From: Tenrec ecaudatus
Taxonomy: Eukaryota > Chordata > Mammalia > Afrosoricida > Tenrecidae
DNA length: 64,000 nt
Assembly: GCF_050624435.1 (NCBI RefSeq)
Contig: NW_027459426.1
Coordinates: 62,001-126,000, forward strand
Direction of reading: 5' to 3'
Shown here one piece after another: positions 11,393 to 22,492 of the stretch. The notes below the pieces were generated by a model. It ran no database searches. It saw only the letters and a list, made by a program, of their open reading frames with translations, and was not told the origin of the DNA. A program made the translations under genes and the position numbers. Every line of letters starts with the position of its first letter. Positions within the stretch are counted from its first letter, which is position 1.

Positions 11393-11998
11393 ATGCATAA
11401 CTTTGAAGTATTGTCGAATATTAAAAGCTTAAGCCAAGGAAGTAGGAAATTGTTGAAGCTACTGCCAGAGGATGGGCCCCTCAGGTTCGAGGGCACTCAA
11501 AATGTGACTGAAGAGAGGCCGATTTCTTGGAGGGGAGTAGGCCATCATGACGTGATTTGGGAGTGGAGCCGTCAGGATCTTCCTTTGCTGATGGGGCATG
11601 ACTTAAGTAAGGTAAAGCGAAACAGCTACAAAAGCCTTCTAATACCAGAACTTGTAAAGAGCATACTACGAATTCAGGGAAATTGGAAGTGGTCAAAAAT
11701 TAAATGGGGTGCAAGAATATTGATTGGTAACCTAGGCATTAGTGAGCATAAATCGACTGACTGGTATTGACCAATTTGAACAGAAAAACATAGGATTTAC
11801 TATGTTGGGAAAAGCACAGTCAAGAGAACGGCATGGCAGTCATTGTCAGAAAGGATCTTGCTAAACCCATCATGAAATACAATAATGTCTGTGATAGGAT
11901 TATATGCCTTCAAGGAAATCCAATCAATACAACTATTATCAAGCTTTACTTGAAGAATGCAATTGCTGCCAAGTTTAGCATACCAATAAGTAAGGTAT
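11393..11998 (+). mobile_element. RTE (BovB-type) LINE, 5' and endonuclease region
   Basis: Plus-strand sequence matches, with decay, the 5' part of afrotherian RTE elements: the GC-richer 5' UTR (aagcttaagccaaggaagtagg) and then the start of the endonuclease ORF. Recognisable pieces correspond to the NVRS, ILGISE, GIGHFE and YNAVSDRI regions (seen as cctaggcattagtgagca, tggtattgaccaatttgaac, acaataatgtctgtgatagg). Multiple frameshifts make it non-coding. Similarity ends abruptly near 11998. The next RTE consensus segment appears in the same orientation at 16157. Confidence 0.8.
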
Positions 11999-12307
11999 AA
12001 CCCTAATAAATAAAAATTGTCTTTTTTATTTGCTCCTTCCTCCCACTTTTTAAATTGAGATTTCAATTCCATTGTTATACATCCTACATGCAATAGGTCT
12101 GATTTTACATATTTCTTGTACATTAACATTGCATTCCTGTGTCATAAAAATAGAGAAAACCCTTGGGGGAAACGTGAGATGGAGAAGCATCCCCAGACCA
12201 CAACAGGAAACCAGCCCTGAAACTGTCCCTGTGCACCTGTCCCTGAGTGTGTCCTGTGATGTGTGGGTCCTGAGTGTCCCCTGCTGCCCAGCTATCTCCG
12301 AGCAGGG

Positions 12308-12346
12308 AGTTGGTGTCTGGGATCACACTGACTTCCTCTCATGTTC
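12308..12346 (-). promoter_or_regulatory. Recombination signal relic of the IGHV3-like pseudogene
   Basis: The minus-strand 23-base spacer (12317-12339) contains GGAAGTCAGTGTGA as in VH3 genes, and the nonamer position (12308-12316) reads ACACCAACT. The heptamer position (12340-12346) is GAACATG, which is lost. Confidence 0.7.
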
Positions 12347-12600
12347 TCAAAGAGTAACAGAGGGTCTTGTCTTCCATTTTCTAACCTTCCATTTACAGAT
12401 AAACTGTGTTCTTGTCATTGTCTCTGGAGATGTTGAATCAACCCTTCATAGAGTCTGCATTGTTCCTAGTGCTGCAATGGCAGTATTTACACAGAGAGCT
12501 GAACAAAGGCTGCATACCAAGGTATTGTTTATCCTCCTCCTCATTTCACAGGAAAGTTATGCTAATTTCAGGAAGTAATTTTCTTTGTATTTCATCTCGA
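12308..12600 (-). pseudogene. IGHV3-like pseudogene, framework-3 remnant
   Basis: On the minus strand, 12370-12480 reads as a clan III V gene: NADSMKG, then a stop in place of Arg, then FNISRDNDKNTVYL followed by another stop. This corresponds to the family YADSVKGRFTISRDNxKNTxYLQM. Further stops follow and the YYC end is eroded. Upstream framework-2 similarity is weak and FR1, intron and leader are not recognisable, so the copy is 5'-deleted or heavily decayed. A degenerate recombination signal with a well-kept VH3-type spacer follows. Confidence 0.82.
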
Positions 12601-12678
12601 AGGGCATACCTAGTAAATAAAGGATTCAGAGAAATATCCAGAGTCCCTGCCATAGTGAGCACAGCTGCCATTCCCCCA

Positions 12679-12717
12679 GGTTTCCTGCCGCTCTCGGGAT
12701 GTGGGTTTCACAGCGTG
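12679..12717 (-). promoter_or_regulatory. Recombination signal of the IGHV7-like pseudogene
   Basis: Minus-strand nonamer-position CAGGAAACC (12679-12687), a 23-base spacer beginning TGAAACCCACATCCCGAGAG as in human VH1/VH7, and a damaged heptamer CACGCTG (12711-12717). Confidence 0.75.
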
Positions 12718-13117
12718 TGTCTCAGACTTCTGGCTGACAATCTGTAGAGTCATTGTGCTGACTGAGGCATCCAAGGAGAAGGCATAGCCCTGTGTGAATC
12801 CCTGGACATAGGCTGATTTCCCAGCGTGGGTGTTGATCCAGCCCATCCACAGAAGCCTTTTCCTGGTGCTTGTCAAACCCTATTTATACTGTAGCTGGTG
12901 AAAGTGTTTCCAGAGGTCCTGCAGGACACCGTCACCAATCTCCAAGGTTTTTCACGTTGGTGACAGACTGCACTAACTGCATCTGGGCATGCACACCTGT
13001 GAGGACATAAATCAGAAGGTGAGGGCTCTGGAGCTGCCACAGTGTTCTCTCCATCCCATGTGCTGTCTTACCCAGGGATACTGTCAATAGGAAATGAAGC
13101 TCCACAGTCACCCCTTC
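12679..13117 (-). pseudogene. IGHV7-like (clan I) pseudogene lacking the FR3 end
   Basis: Minus-strand V exon from 12996. Leader part 2 (12986-12996) follows an intact CACAG acceptor, and the V region begins QMQLVQS at 12985. CDR2/FR3 read WMGWINTHAGKSAYVQGF, then a FSLDASVST block and LQI, typical of IGHV7/IGHV1. Frameshifts occur in FR1 and a TGA replaces Arg in FR2 just before QAP. The conserved DTAVYYCAR end is deleted: the LQI block runs almost directly into the recombination signal. A leader-exon relic with donor GGTAAGA ends at 13072 but has lost a clear ATG. Non-functional. Confidence 0.85.
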
Positions 13118-13308
13118 ATGAGTTCACTTTGTTGTCAGTGGTTTAGATGCAACCTATATGACAATATCCTTGCTTGATGCTGTGACAGCAGAGATGGATT
13201 CAACCTTCAACTCTATAGAACACTTGTATGTGTATATATTTCACATTCATGAATGTATTTCTGGTCTATATCATGTCTAAATAATCGGAAGCTTCAATAA
13301 CTCGAGAG

Positions 13309-13455
13309 CAGTTCTTCGTGTTGTAGTGACCTCCAAAGTTATTTTTCATTGCTACTTCATAACTGTAATTTTGCTACTTTTATGAATCGGGTGACCCCTG
13401 TGAAAGGGTTTTTCGATCCCCAAAGCGGTCGTGGCCCACAGGTTGAGAACCGCTG
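13309..13455 (+). mobile_element. SPIN-type hAT transposon, non-autonomous, 5'-shortened
   Basis: 147 bp with the SPIN signature: gctacttcataactgtaatt, tgacccctgtgaaaggg and a right end ggttgagaaccgctg (the inverted terminal repeat CAGCGGTTCTCAACC). The left end begins cagttcttcgtgttg, which is internal in the family consensus. The 8-bp flanks ctcgagag (13301-13308) and ttctagag (13456-13463) agree at 6 of 8 positions, the length of a hAT target duplication. It has no coding capacity. Confidence 0.88.
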
Positions 13456-13845
13456 TTCTAGAGCATCACAGGTAGTGATAGCTGAGCTGTGCATCTCAAG
13501 TGCATTCTGGAATCCTGATGGCTAATTGTGGGAGTATCTCACCAAGTGAGCTCACAGCTGGTCATACTGGTACAGACGTATCCACTTACACACATCTCCT
13601 ATAATTTCACTCATCTCGTAGGGGAGATGTGACAAAATCAACTACTCAAACACTAACGTTGAACATTCAAGGGGGTTGTGTTATGTGAAGTTGATTAGAA
13701 AAACAAATCTAAGGAATATTATCTATATTGTCATAAGTCTGATATTATTCTATAAATAAATTCAATTAGTTTGCAACATATATATTTAAGATACTTTAAA
13801 AGGACTAACCAAAGTTGAAAATTTTAATTAAAACATAATATCTGC
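13456..13845. other. No gene recognised
   Basis: AT-rich unique sequence between the SPIN copy and the L1 insertion. Its last 14 bases are the L1 target duplication. Confidence 0.5.
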
Positions 13846-15249
13846 GGCCTCTACTCAAACACTCCCTCAATGCATGAATACTTTCTTTTATTAAATTGGA
13901 ACTCTATGATGCTCACTCTCCCGACGCAACGGCTGAAGCCAAAGTGGGTGAACAAGTAAATATGGTGAAGAAAGCTGATGGTGCCCGGCTATCGAAAGAG
14001 ATAGTGACTGGGGTCTTAAAGGCTTGAAGATAAACAAGTGGCCATCTAGTTCAGAAGCAACAAAGTCCACATGGAAGAACACACCAGCCTGTGTGATCAA
14101 GTGGTCCCGAAGGGATCAGTTATCAGGCATCAAAGAACAAAAAAATCATACCATTGACTGCACACCTCCATGATAGGATCGCTGAAGACAAATGGGTGCA
14201 TAAGCAAATGTGGTGAAGAAAGCTTATGGTGCCAGGCTATCAAAAGAGATAGTGTCTGGGGTCTTAAATGCTTGAAGGTGAACAAGTGGCCATCTAGCTC
14301 AGAAGCAAAAAAGCCCACATGGAAGAAGCACACCGGCCAGTACGATCACGAGGTGCCAAAGGGACCAGGTATAAGGCATCATGCAAAAAAAAAAAAGATG
14401 TATGTGTATAGGTGTATATATGTGTGTGTGTATAATATGTATGTGTGTGTGAGTGTGTGTGTATATATATCATATCGAATGAAGTGGGAAGTACAGAGTG
14501 GAGACCCAAGGCCCAAGTGTCGGCCAATGGAGATCCCCTCATAGAGGGGTTCAGGAGAGGAGATGGGTCAATTAGGGTGCGAGGTAGTACCGATGAAGAA
14601 CACAGCTTTCCCCCAGATCCTGGATGCTTCCTCCCCCCAACTACCATCATCCGAATTCTAACTCACAGGGCTGGATAGGGCAGAGGTTGTACACGGGTAC
14701 CTATGAGGGCCGGAGCACAGGGAATCCAGGGTGGATGATACCTTCAGTACCAAGGTTTGAGGGGCGATGCTGGGAGAGTGGAGGGCGAGTGGGTTGGAAA
14801 GTGGGAACTGATTACAAGGATCCACATGTGACCTCCTCCCTGGGAGAGGGACGGCAGGGAAGGGGGGGAAGGGAGACTCCGGATAGGGCAAGATATGACA
14901 AAATAATGATGTATAAATTACTAAGGGCACATGAGGGAGGGGGGAGCGGGGAGAGAGGGAAATAAAAAGAGGACCTGATGCAAAGGGCTCAAGTGGAGAG
15001 CAAATGCTTTGAGAATGATTGGGGCAGGGAATGTATGGATATGCTTTATATAATTGATGTATGTATATGTATGGATTATGATAAGAGTTGTATGAGTCCC
15101 CAGTAAAATGTAAAAAAAGAAAAGAGGATAAAAAATGGAAAATGTTTAGGGCAAAGAATGTACAGATGTGCTTTATACAATTGATGTATGTATATATATG
15201 GACTGTGATAAGAGTTGTATGACCCCCTAATAAATTGTTCAAAAAAAAC
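13846..15249 (+). mobile_element. L1 3' UTR copy, 5'-truncated
   Basis: Plus-oriented, starting inside the 3' UTR (13846 aligns near 36350 of the full-length L1) and ending in AATAAATTGTTC plus an A-run. It is flanked by a 14-bp duplication, aacataatatctgc (13832-13845) and aacataatatccgc (15250-15263), with one mismatch. It carries the two tandem 235-bp modules, the internal TG/TATG microsatellite and the duplicated 3' tail (first end near 15110, second near 15240), all shared with the full-length L1, so it belongs to the same subfamily. It has no ORF1 or ORF2 sequence. Confidence 0.93.
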
Positions 15250-15263
15250 AACATAATATCCGC

Positions 15264-15610
15264 ACTGTGAAAGAAAAATTAGAGCAAAATCCCATACGAT
15301 CAGGTTATATCGCTACAAAATTGGCAAAATTTGAAGAGTATAGTACACATTTTTATAAAAATATTTCCTTGTCTGATGGTCCTAAAACAATTCAAGGGCT
15401 AAGAGCTCAAGAGACACCATTAACCTTTGGATGCTCTTTACTTAAAGTCCAGGGCACTGATTTCCAGGTTTCGGCTAGAAGAACCTGGAAACAAAGCAGA
15501 AGGGGTGATAAAATGTTAATCAGATTTTATTGACTTTGGGCCATGAGGCACCCATTGCACTAGTCCCCCTATAACATCTCTGCACATGGAGATTACCACA
15601 ACTCTGCCTG
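15264..15610. other. No gene recognised
   Basis: Unique sequence between two L1 copies. An 88-codon open frame at 15267-15533 has no recognisable similarity. Confidence 0.5.
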
Positions 15611-15614
15611 TGTA

Positions 15615-16156
15615 ATAGAGGGGTTTAGGAGAGGAGATGGGTTAATTAGGTAGTACCGATGAAGAACACAGCTTTCCCCCAGATCCTGGATGCTTCCTCC
15701 CCCCAACAACCATCATCCGAATTCTACCTTGCAGGGCTGGATAGGGCAGAGGTTGCACACTGGTACATACGAGGGCTGGAGGCACAGGGAATCCAGGGTG
15801 TGAGGGGCGATGCTGGGAGAGTGGAGGGTGAGTGGGTTGGAAAGGGGGAACTGATTACAAGGATCCACATGTGACCTCCTCCCTGGGGGAGGGACAGCAG
15901 AGAAGGGGGTGGGAGACTCCGGATAGGGCAAGATATGACAAAATAATGATGTATAAATTACCAAGGTCACATGAGGGAGGGGGGAGTGAGGAGGGAGGGG
16001 AAAAAAAGAGGACCTGATGCAAAGGGCTTAAGTGGAGAGCAAATGCTTTGAGAATGATTGGGGCAGGGAATGTATGGATGTGCTTTATACAATTGATGTG
16101 TGTATATGTATGGATTGTTATAAGAGTTGTATGAGTCCCTAATAAAATGTAAAAAA
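15615..16156 (+). mobile_element. L1 3' UTR copy, 5'-truncated, single tail
   Basis: Plus-oriented, about 540 bp, aligned to the same 3' UTR region as 14545-15115 and ending AATAAAATGTA plus an A-run. It has only one copy of the terminal module, unlike its neighbour. I find no target-site duplication. The poly-A abuts an RTE fragment at 16157. Confidence 0.9.
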
Positions 16157-16250
16157 AAAGAAGAAATTGAAGACATCTGCCAACTTCTGCAAGAACTTGC
16201 AATCAAGTAGCATTGATAATTCCTGTCATTTTAAATGTGAACATTGGAGA
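16157..16250 (+). mobile_element. RTE LINE fragment, endonuclease region
   Basis: Plus strand gaagaaattgaagacatctg, then caacttctgcaagaa and cattgataattcctgtcat, match the RTE endonuclease segment that follows the piece ending at 11998. Short and decayed. Confidence 0.7.
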
Positions 16251-16261
16251 CAAAATGCATA

Positions 16262-16362
16262 TTATTGTTAGGTGCCATCAAGTCAGAAGCAGTTTCAACT
16301 CATATTTACCTTATGTACAACAGCATAAAACACTCTATTCTTATGCCATCTTCACAATAATA
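16262..16362 (-). mobile_element. RTE/AfroSINE 3' end fragment
   Basis: Plus strand attgttaggtgccatcaagt, then cagtttcaactcat and tatgtacaacagcataaaac, is an eroded reverse complement of the RTE 3' terminus. Confidence 0.7.
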
Positions 16363-19300
16363 TATATATGAAAAATAAAAATATGTATGTACATTTAAAT
16401 GTGATACATTTCTAGAGGTTGAGTACTGATTACTGAGACTGTGAGAAAACACTGGGGCTGGTTATTAGTGGGGCCCATGTTCTAACTGTAAAACCCGTCC
16501 AGGTTCTCCAGTGAACATTTAAAACAAGTCCTCATGTTTCTGGCACTGGAGAGGAAGACCATTCTCAACTTGAAAGATTTCTCACCAGAGGAAGGTCATT
16601 TTTATTAATTTTGCAAAGCTGGGGGTGAAATATTCCCCCTATCAATCACACACCCACATCTTACCCATGACACCTAAGTAGGGGGAGAGGCATAGTCAAC
16701 AGTGATAAAGAGTTAAAGGCAAAGAATGTGGATACTGCCGTGAAGGAAAGGAACACCGACCAGGGAAGATATAAAGTATGGAAAAGGCATGAAGTTAAGG
16801 TCAGAGCCCCACTACGAAGGTCCTATAACAGAGCAAGGCCCAATCAGATGATCACACAGAACATTCCCATTCTCTCACTTCATCACCATCCAGATACCCA
16901 GCATAACAATTGTGGATCACAATTTAGAAAGGGAATAATCTGCTCCTCTGAGGAGTAGAAAAATAGATGTATAGTGAACATTAATATTTTCTAACTCTTG
17001 CCAGATTAGGATAAATCCTCATAAGACTCAGCTCTGAGAACAAGGGAAATACATGTTTCCACCGTGCAGAAATAGTAAATATTAAGATTAAATTCTCATT
17101 TATCTGAATACATCAATCTCATTTGATCATGACCTTTCCGTGCAGTTAGTTTTTAGTCTGTGCAGCACATTGTGACATCTCAAATTTAATTCGTTAGCAT
17201 TTTTGAAAGTTTTCTTGATTCATTTTATATTGAAAAACTGAACAGAGTGATTTTTCAGTCACACAACCAATCAACATTCCTTAACAAATTGCTGTAGATT
17301 GTCCATCTGAAGTGAGCAGGACACATGGTTGTGGAAATGGAGTGCCGAATAAAACAGAGTCCTTTTTCATATGAGAGGAGACCATTGGATAAAATGCTCT
17401 GCAGAGCACATTGAAATCTGCAAAGAAAGAGTGAGAAGACTAAAGAGATGATCATATTCTAATAGAGTAAAGCAGGTGCAGCAGTGAGTAAAGCAAACAT
17501 AAATAGAAATTAATTAATTTCAAAAACATAATGAAAGTAATGCCTGAAGCAAGATGCTTGAGTAAAATCTGTCAAGTTTTCAAAACAAAGTGAAAGTTAT
17601 TTATGATACTTAAGTAGTATCATAAAGAGAAAATTTGTCCTTAATTTGTTGACTTAGTCAATAAACAGCTGACTAAGATTAGAATTCAGAATACTGAGTA
17701 CCAGAAAAATGACATGAGGTTAATAATTATTTAGGAAGTATCCAGACTACATCATACTTGATAATGAGACGTTTCCTTGCTCCTGGACCCAATTCCTGCA
17801 GGCATATCTAAGTCAGTCTCTCTAGACCTAAGTTGTGAATTGCTTATGTTTGCTTCCTAGTCTATTCCACATAAAGTGTGAATTAAGTCACTGCTAACAT
17901 TAATTCAGAATTCTCCTTATTAGTTAGCTGCCGATGGCATGGTTAACTGTACTTTCAAAATTGGAGGAGACATTAACTTTAATATATACCGTGACACGTT
18001 ATTTTTGTGAATGTTTTGACCATTTTGTCTCCAGGTCACTATTTACTACAGACTAGAACTGAGCCCATATGGTTCCCTAGAATGTAATCTTTGTGGATGC
18101 AGCTTGTCAGTTTTCATGTGCACAGGGACCTGATGGTGGGTGTTAACGGCTCACCTCTCAAATAGCATCTGTCAACTTGAACATTGAGTCAAACGGAATG
18201 CTATGTCATAACCTAAAAATATAGGGAGAAACTCAACTTAAAAAATATTTAATGAACGTTTAAAATTTTTTGGATTGACTGTAAGTGAGTGTTTTCCCAT
18301 CTCAATCCCATCACACTCCTAACCTGGGCTGAGAAGCTTTAACCTCATTTCTGAGCTGTAAGCAGGAATAAAGGAGCATGCTTTTGGTAACTTTCCTAAA
18401 AATGACTTCATTATTTTCATCGTTGTGCACTGATACACTTGTCTTACATTTATATTGATGCTAAAGCAAAATGAGCCATGTAATAGATTTCAACAGATAG
18501 AGTGGTGTGTCTATCACAGTGCTAATTATGAAACTGTTTGTAAAGAGAAACATGTTCACTTTCTGTAGAAAACACAGAATAGTCCATCTAGATTGAAGAT
18601 TGTACAAAAATAAAATTACTTGTGGTATGTTCTTAGTAAAAACCCAACATTCATGATAAAATGTACAATAAATATAAGATGTTAAATGACACAGAGCTTT
18701 AATGTCTCCAGTGCAGGTAATAAAATTCCCAGGAGAAGAGGATAGAAGCATTGGTCTTAAAAAGGATTGGAAATTATCTCTGTAGGGTGAGAAATCTCTC
18801 TAGGGTGAGAAATACCCAAGTCAATATAACCAATAGAAGAAATATAATCCAACCATCTATGTGTATTCTAAGAGGAAAAAATAAGACCAGGTTATCTTCA
18901 AAAACATCGATCAAGAATCCGTCAGGCCTGATGATGCCTCCTTCATTTTGGAAAACTACAGTGGTCACAAAGGGTCATGAAATCCATTGTCAATATTATG
19001 CAGATGTTTCAAGCCCAGAGGGGAGCCCCCACAGAAAGTCCAGCAGCACAAGAGATTGTATATCATTTTCAAAGGTGGATTTTTCAATTAGAACATCCAA
19101 TGGCCATACTGAACTTTCCTTGAACTGCACAATAGTTAATACAATTTCTGCCAAGCATACCCCCTCTCTCTTCTTCCCTCAAGACCACACAAGTAGTCTT
19201 CCAAAGTTACTGGAAACAATCCATTATTGTTTAATTCCATTTCTCTGTGAATATTTTGAAACCCATTTGTCCTCCTTTCATAGACTGAATTCCTTTTCTC

Positions 19301-20100
19301 TCTCCTGGCCTCTTCTTGATTTTTTCTCACACAGGTGTTTCCCAGGAAAATCAGCACAGATTTTTCCCTGATTGGTCCCTGCATCTTGCAGGATAATAAC
19401 TAACACATGCTCTTTAACAGAGTGATTGATAATGTGGACATGCTCCATTGTAGATATAAATGATAAAGCATGAATCAATAGTTGTCCAAGTTGAAAAAAA
19501 AAGAAGGAAAAAAAGAAAATAGAAAAGGACAAATAAACCTTCAGATCATTGTTGGGTTTGACCCACTTCTGCATGAAGGAGCACAGCGGTTGTGAACCAA
19601 ATTATACTTTCATATGTTACTGACCATACATACTGACCACTCACTAGTCTTTAACTCAAAACTCAGCGTTTCGGAATTAGAGGATTGCACTGCAGTGTTT
19701 GCCATGAGTCTGTTGTTTCAGAATCAAATCAAAGCACAGGTCTTTCCTGAAGGCATCTCTGTTGGTTTGACAAGTTGGTGTTCAAACACTTAAATTTATG
19801 GCCCCTTGCATGCTCTCTGACTCAAGTCTGAGAGAGAATTCTACAGAGTTTTCGCTGAAATTCATCAGAACTCTCACTCTGTAATGCCAGAAAAGCTGAG
19901 TTTTCATGCGGTTAATGGACTGGTTTTCCTGCGAGTGAGGCTATTTACTTGTTCAATACAACTTTTGAATTCATAGATAGCAGGGGTGGATGCAGAATAA
20001 TTATAGAGAGAGATTCCCCTGGAAAAGTTAGAGATGGAAATGAATCTCAAAACCACAACAGGAAACTCACCCTGACAATCAACCTGCACTGACTTCAGAT
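16363..20100. other. Non-coding interval, nothing recognised
   Basis: AT-rich, mostly unique sequence. The longest open frame (18751-19371, 206 codons on the plus strand) shows no domain, signal peptide or family resemblance, and is overlapped by open frames on the other strand. Confidence 0.5.
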
Positions 20101-20125
20101 GCTGGTGCCTGTGCTCATTGGATCC

Positions 20126-20164
20126 TGAGTGTGCCTGGACTCACACTGACACCCCCTCACTTTC
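20126..20164 (-). promoter_or_regulatory. Recombination signal relic of the 20.1 kb IGHV3-like pseudogene
   Basis: Heptamer position GAAAGTG (20158-20164, 5 of 7), a 23-base spacer with the VH3-like GTCAGTGTGAGTCCAG, and nonamer position GCACACTCA (poor). Confidence 0.65.
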
Positions 20165-20390
20165 AGTTCATCCTGTTTCTAGAGATGGGCAATCAACTCT
20201 TCGTGGAACATAGTTCTCTCTGCCACCATCAGGTTAAATTGTGCAACCCACTGAAAGCCCTACCCTGGAAACTACATACATAGGACACACAGTTGTTACT
20301 GAAACTGAGTGCAGATCCTGAAGGGGAGATCACCAAGGCTTACTCGTTTCCCCTAGATTCCATCAGAGTTGTGTTGACATACAGGGAAAA
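20126..20390 (-). pseudogene. IGHV3-like pseudogene relic
   Basis: On the minus strand the region from about 20390 to 20165 aligns by eye to a clan III V gene. It has a GGATCTGCACTCAGTTTCAG stretch (family SGFTFS), a framework-2-like tract with gaps, and a short FR3 remnant around CATCTCTAGAAACAGG (family ISRDN). The rest of FR3 is deleted and stops are frequent. A recombination signal relic follows. No leader exon is recognised. It lies about 7 kb from the IGHV7-like copy and has the same orientation as all the others. Confidence 0.7.
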
Positions 20391-21535
20391 AAAAAAGAAA
20401 ACAGCAAATAAAATAAGAATCAAATCAACAAACTCAATTGCCCACTCTTGTTATGTTAATTCTGGCTCATAGTGTCCCTGAAAGACAGAGTAGAAATCCT
20501 TATGGTCTCTAGATTATAAGTCTTTAAGCAAGTAATCAGCTTCAACTGCCTTCCTCATAGTAGCTGATATGATTAAACTACTCCCTCTGCTATCAGTAGA
20601 TGAGATGATAAGGGCATAGGAGTTCGATCAGTATGGGAGAGAAGAATGTATAGAGGAAGTCAATGTCTTTGACTTCTGTGGAGAGTAGCATGAAATAATA
20701 ATAACAGGGTAGGAATATATACAATTAATGTCCCTGAAATATCTTTGAGGAAAACGTCAAATGAGAATCTAATGGGCTGAGATAACTAACTCCAAAAACG
20801 AACTGAATATTTATCTTTAAAAAGAACTAAAGAGAGAAGAGTGAGATGATTTTCAGGAAATGTAATGAAAGTCCTAAGCAAAGAAGAGCAGGATGCTATT
20901 TGGAAACAAAATTTGAAATTATTACCTATGAGAATGTCATTAAGAGGAAAGATTTCTTACAATCTCATCCTAAAGAAAGGACATCCTTCATGTCAATGTA
21001 TCTTATTAGAAAATACATACACGTTTTCATATATAAACATATAACAGCAGAATCAAATCTAAGAAGGTAATTCTTTCCAACACAATGAGCATAAGGAGAC
21101 AAGGCAGAAACATCGCTTCTGAATTCTACTGCCTGGTTTGTAGCCCTGACAGTTCTAAGGGTGAGCCCAAGTCAAGAAGAAGAATAGCAAAGCATAAACG
21201 TTTGTCTGTGATAAAGAAGGTGGTTCTCTAGAGTGATTTTGTATTGAGGTAAGCTGATCAAATTATTGGACATCTGCTGGGTTACACTGACATTTAAGGA
21301 AGTTTTTCTTACCTCATTTTTTGTTCCTTCTCTCAGGGTAAGATTTGCGTCTTAGCTGAGTGATCCTCCCGCCTCCATGATCTTCTCTGCACTTTTTCTC
21401 TTACCACATTTCCCCCAATGAAGTGGATGCACTTAATAAACCTTGGTCTTTGCATCATGGGGCTGAGGTGAGCATATATATATATATTTTACAAATTTAT
21501 TGAGCATATGAACGTGCATTATCAATTATGTTATA
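20391..21535. other. No gene recognised
   Basis: AT-rich sequence with a short TA run near 21475-21490. No exon or named repeat is seen. Confidence 0.5.
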
Positions 21536-21539
21536 TAGT

Positions 21540-22185
21540 ATTCTCTAGAGAAACAAAACCATAATGCTAATAACTATAGATTATTATAGTTTATATAATT
21601 ATTAGCATTATCAATGATATATTATGTAATTAATATATAAATTATAGAATGCTAATTATATTATCATTGATTAATATAATGCTAGAGAGAGAAAGATAAC
21701 ATAAGAAATAAACAATCTATAAAGCAGCACAAATGGCTCAGTGCAGCTCACTCCCATGAGACAGTCTTTGAGACACTGGGGATCCTTCAAATCTTGAGGA
21801 CCACCAGGTAGTCCTCTGTAGAGCAATTCAGGCTATCCAGTCACAGGAAGCAAACAGCAAGGCAGGTAGGTCACCAACAGTCAGCCAGATGACAGTGTCC
21901 GACAGTTCCCAGCTCAAGAAATGTATATTCTAATAGTGTGGCAAAGCAGGTCTTGAAGGAACCTCAAATTACAGCGACACAGTCCACGGCTTAGTTGTCC
22001 AACTGGTAGTGTAGCTTGCAAATTGATGCACAGATCAAGCAAGGCAGCCACACACTGATCTGATGATCAAAGAGCAAGAGACAAGAAAGGTGAGGCTCGC
22101 TGAGCCATTTATCTCTCTGCCCTTCAATTAATCTGACGTGTTTATTGGCCAAGTTGGCACAATAAACTAACAACATCAAGAGTGT
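21540..22185. repeat. Interspersed repeat, second copy of the 7.1-7.6 kb family
   Basis: It starts ttctctagagaaacaaaacc, and its terminal part (ggtgaggctcgctgagccat, then cccttcaattaatc) matches the copy at 7078-7600. Positions 21561-21690 hold an AT-rich expansion with nested palindromes that is absent from the other copy. Confidence 0.6.
21561..21611. repeat. AT-rich perfect inverted repeat
   Basis: 13-bp arms ataatgctaataa (21561-21573) and ttattagcattat (21599-21611) around a 25-base loop that itself contains actata/tatagt arms. More imperfect palindromes follow to 21690. Confidence 0.9.
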
Positions 22186-22492
22186 AGACCAATGGAACTA
22201 TGATTGTTTGCTACTATGTGAAGAGATCAGGTACAGTATCTAAAATTGAACATATGCAAATATGTTTTCATAAATGAGACATTCAATTTCATAAACTTGA
22301 TAATGAATCATTGTAGAAAGTCATTGTGGTGGTTTAACCTGGTTAAACTTGTTGACAGGGATGCTAGAAGGGCGTTCCTCAGTTGAACATTATTTTACTC
22401 ATTGTAATATTTTATTCTTTGTACATGCAAAAATATACTCATATTTTATAGCCAACTAAAGTGAGGATGAAAAGTTACCCATAGATTTTCTT

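Noticed and set aside
18751-19371. 206-codon plus-strand open frame
   Set aside because: No recognisable domain, signal peptide or family; composition looks like translated AT-rich DNA, with competing frames on the other strand and no splice or promoter context.
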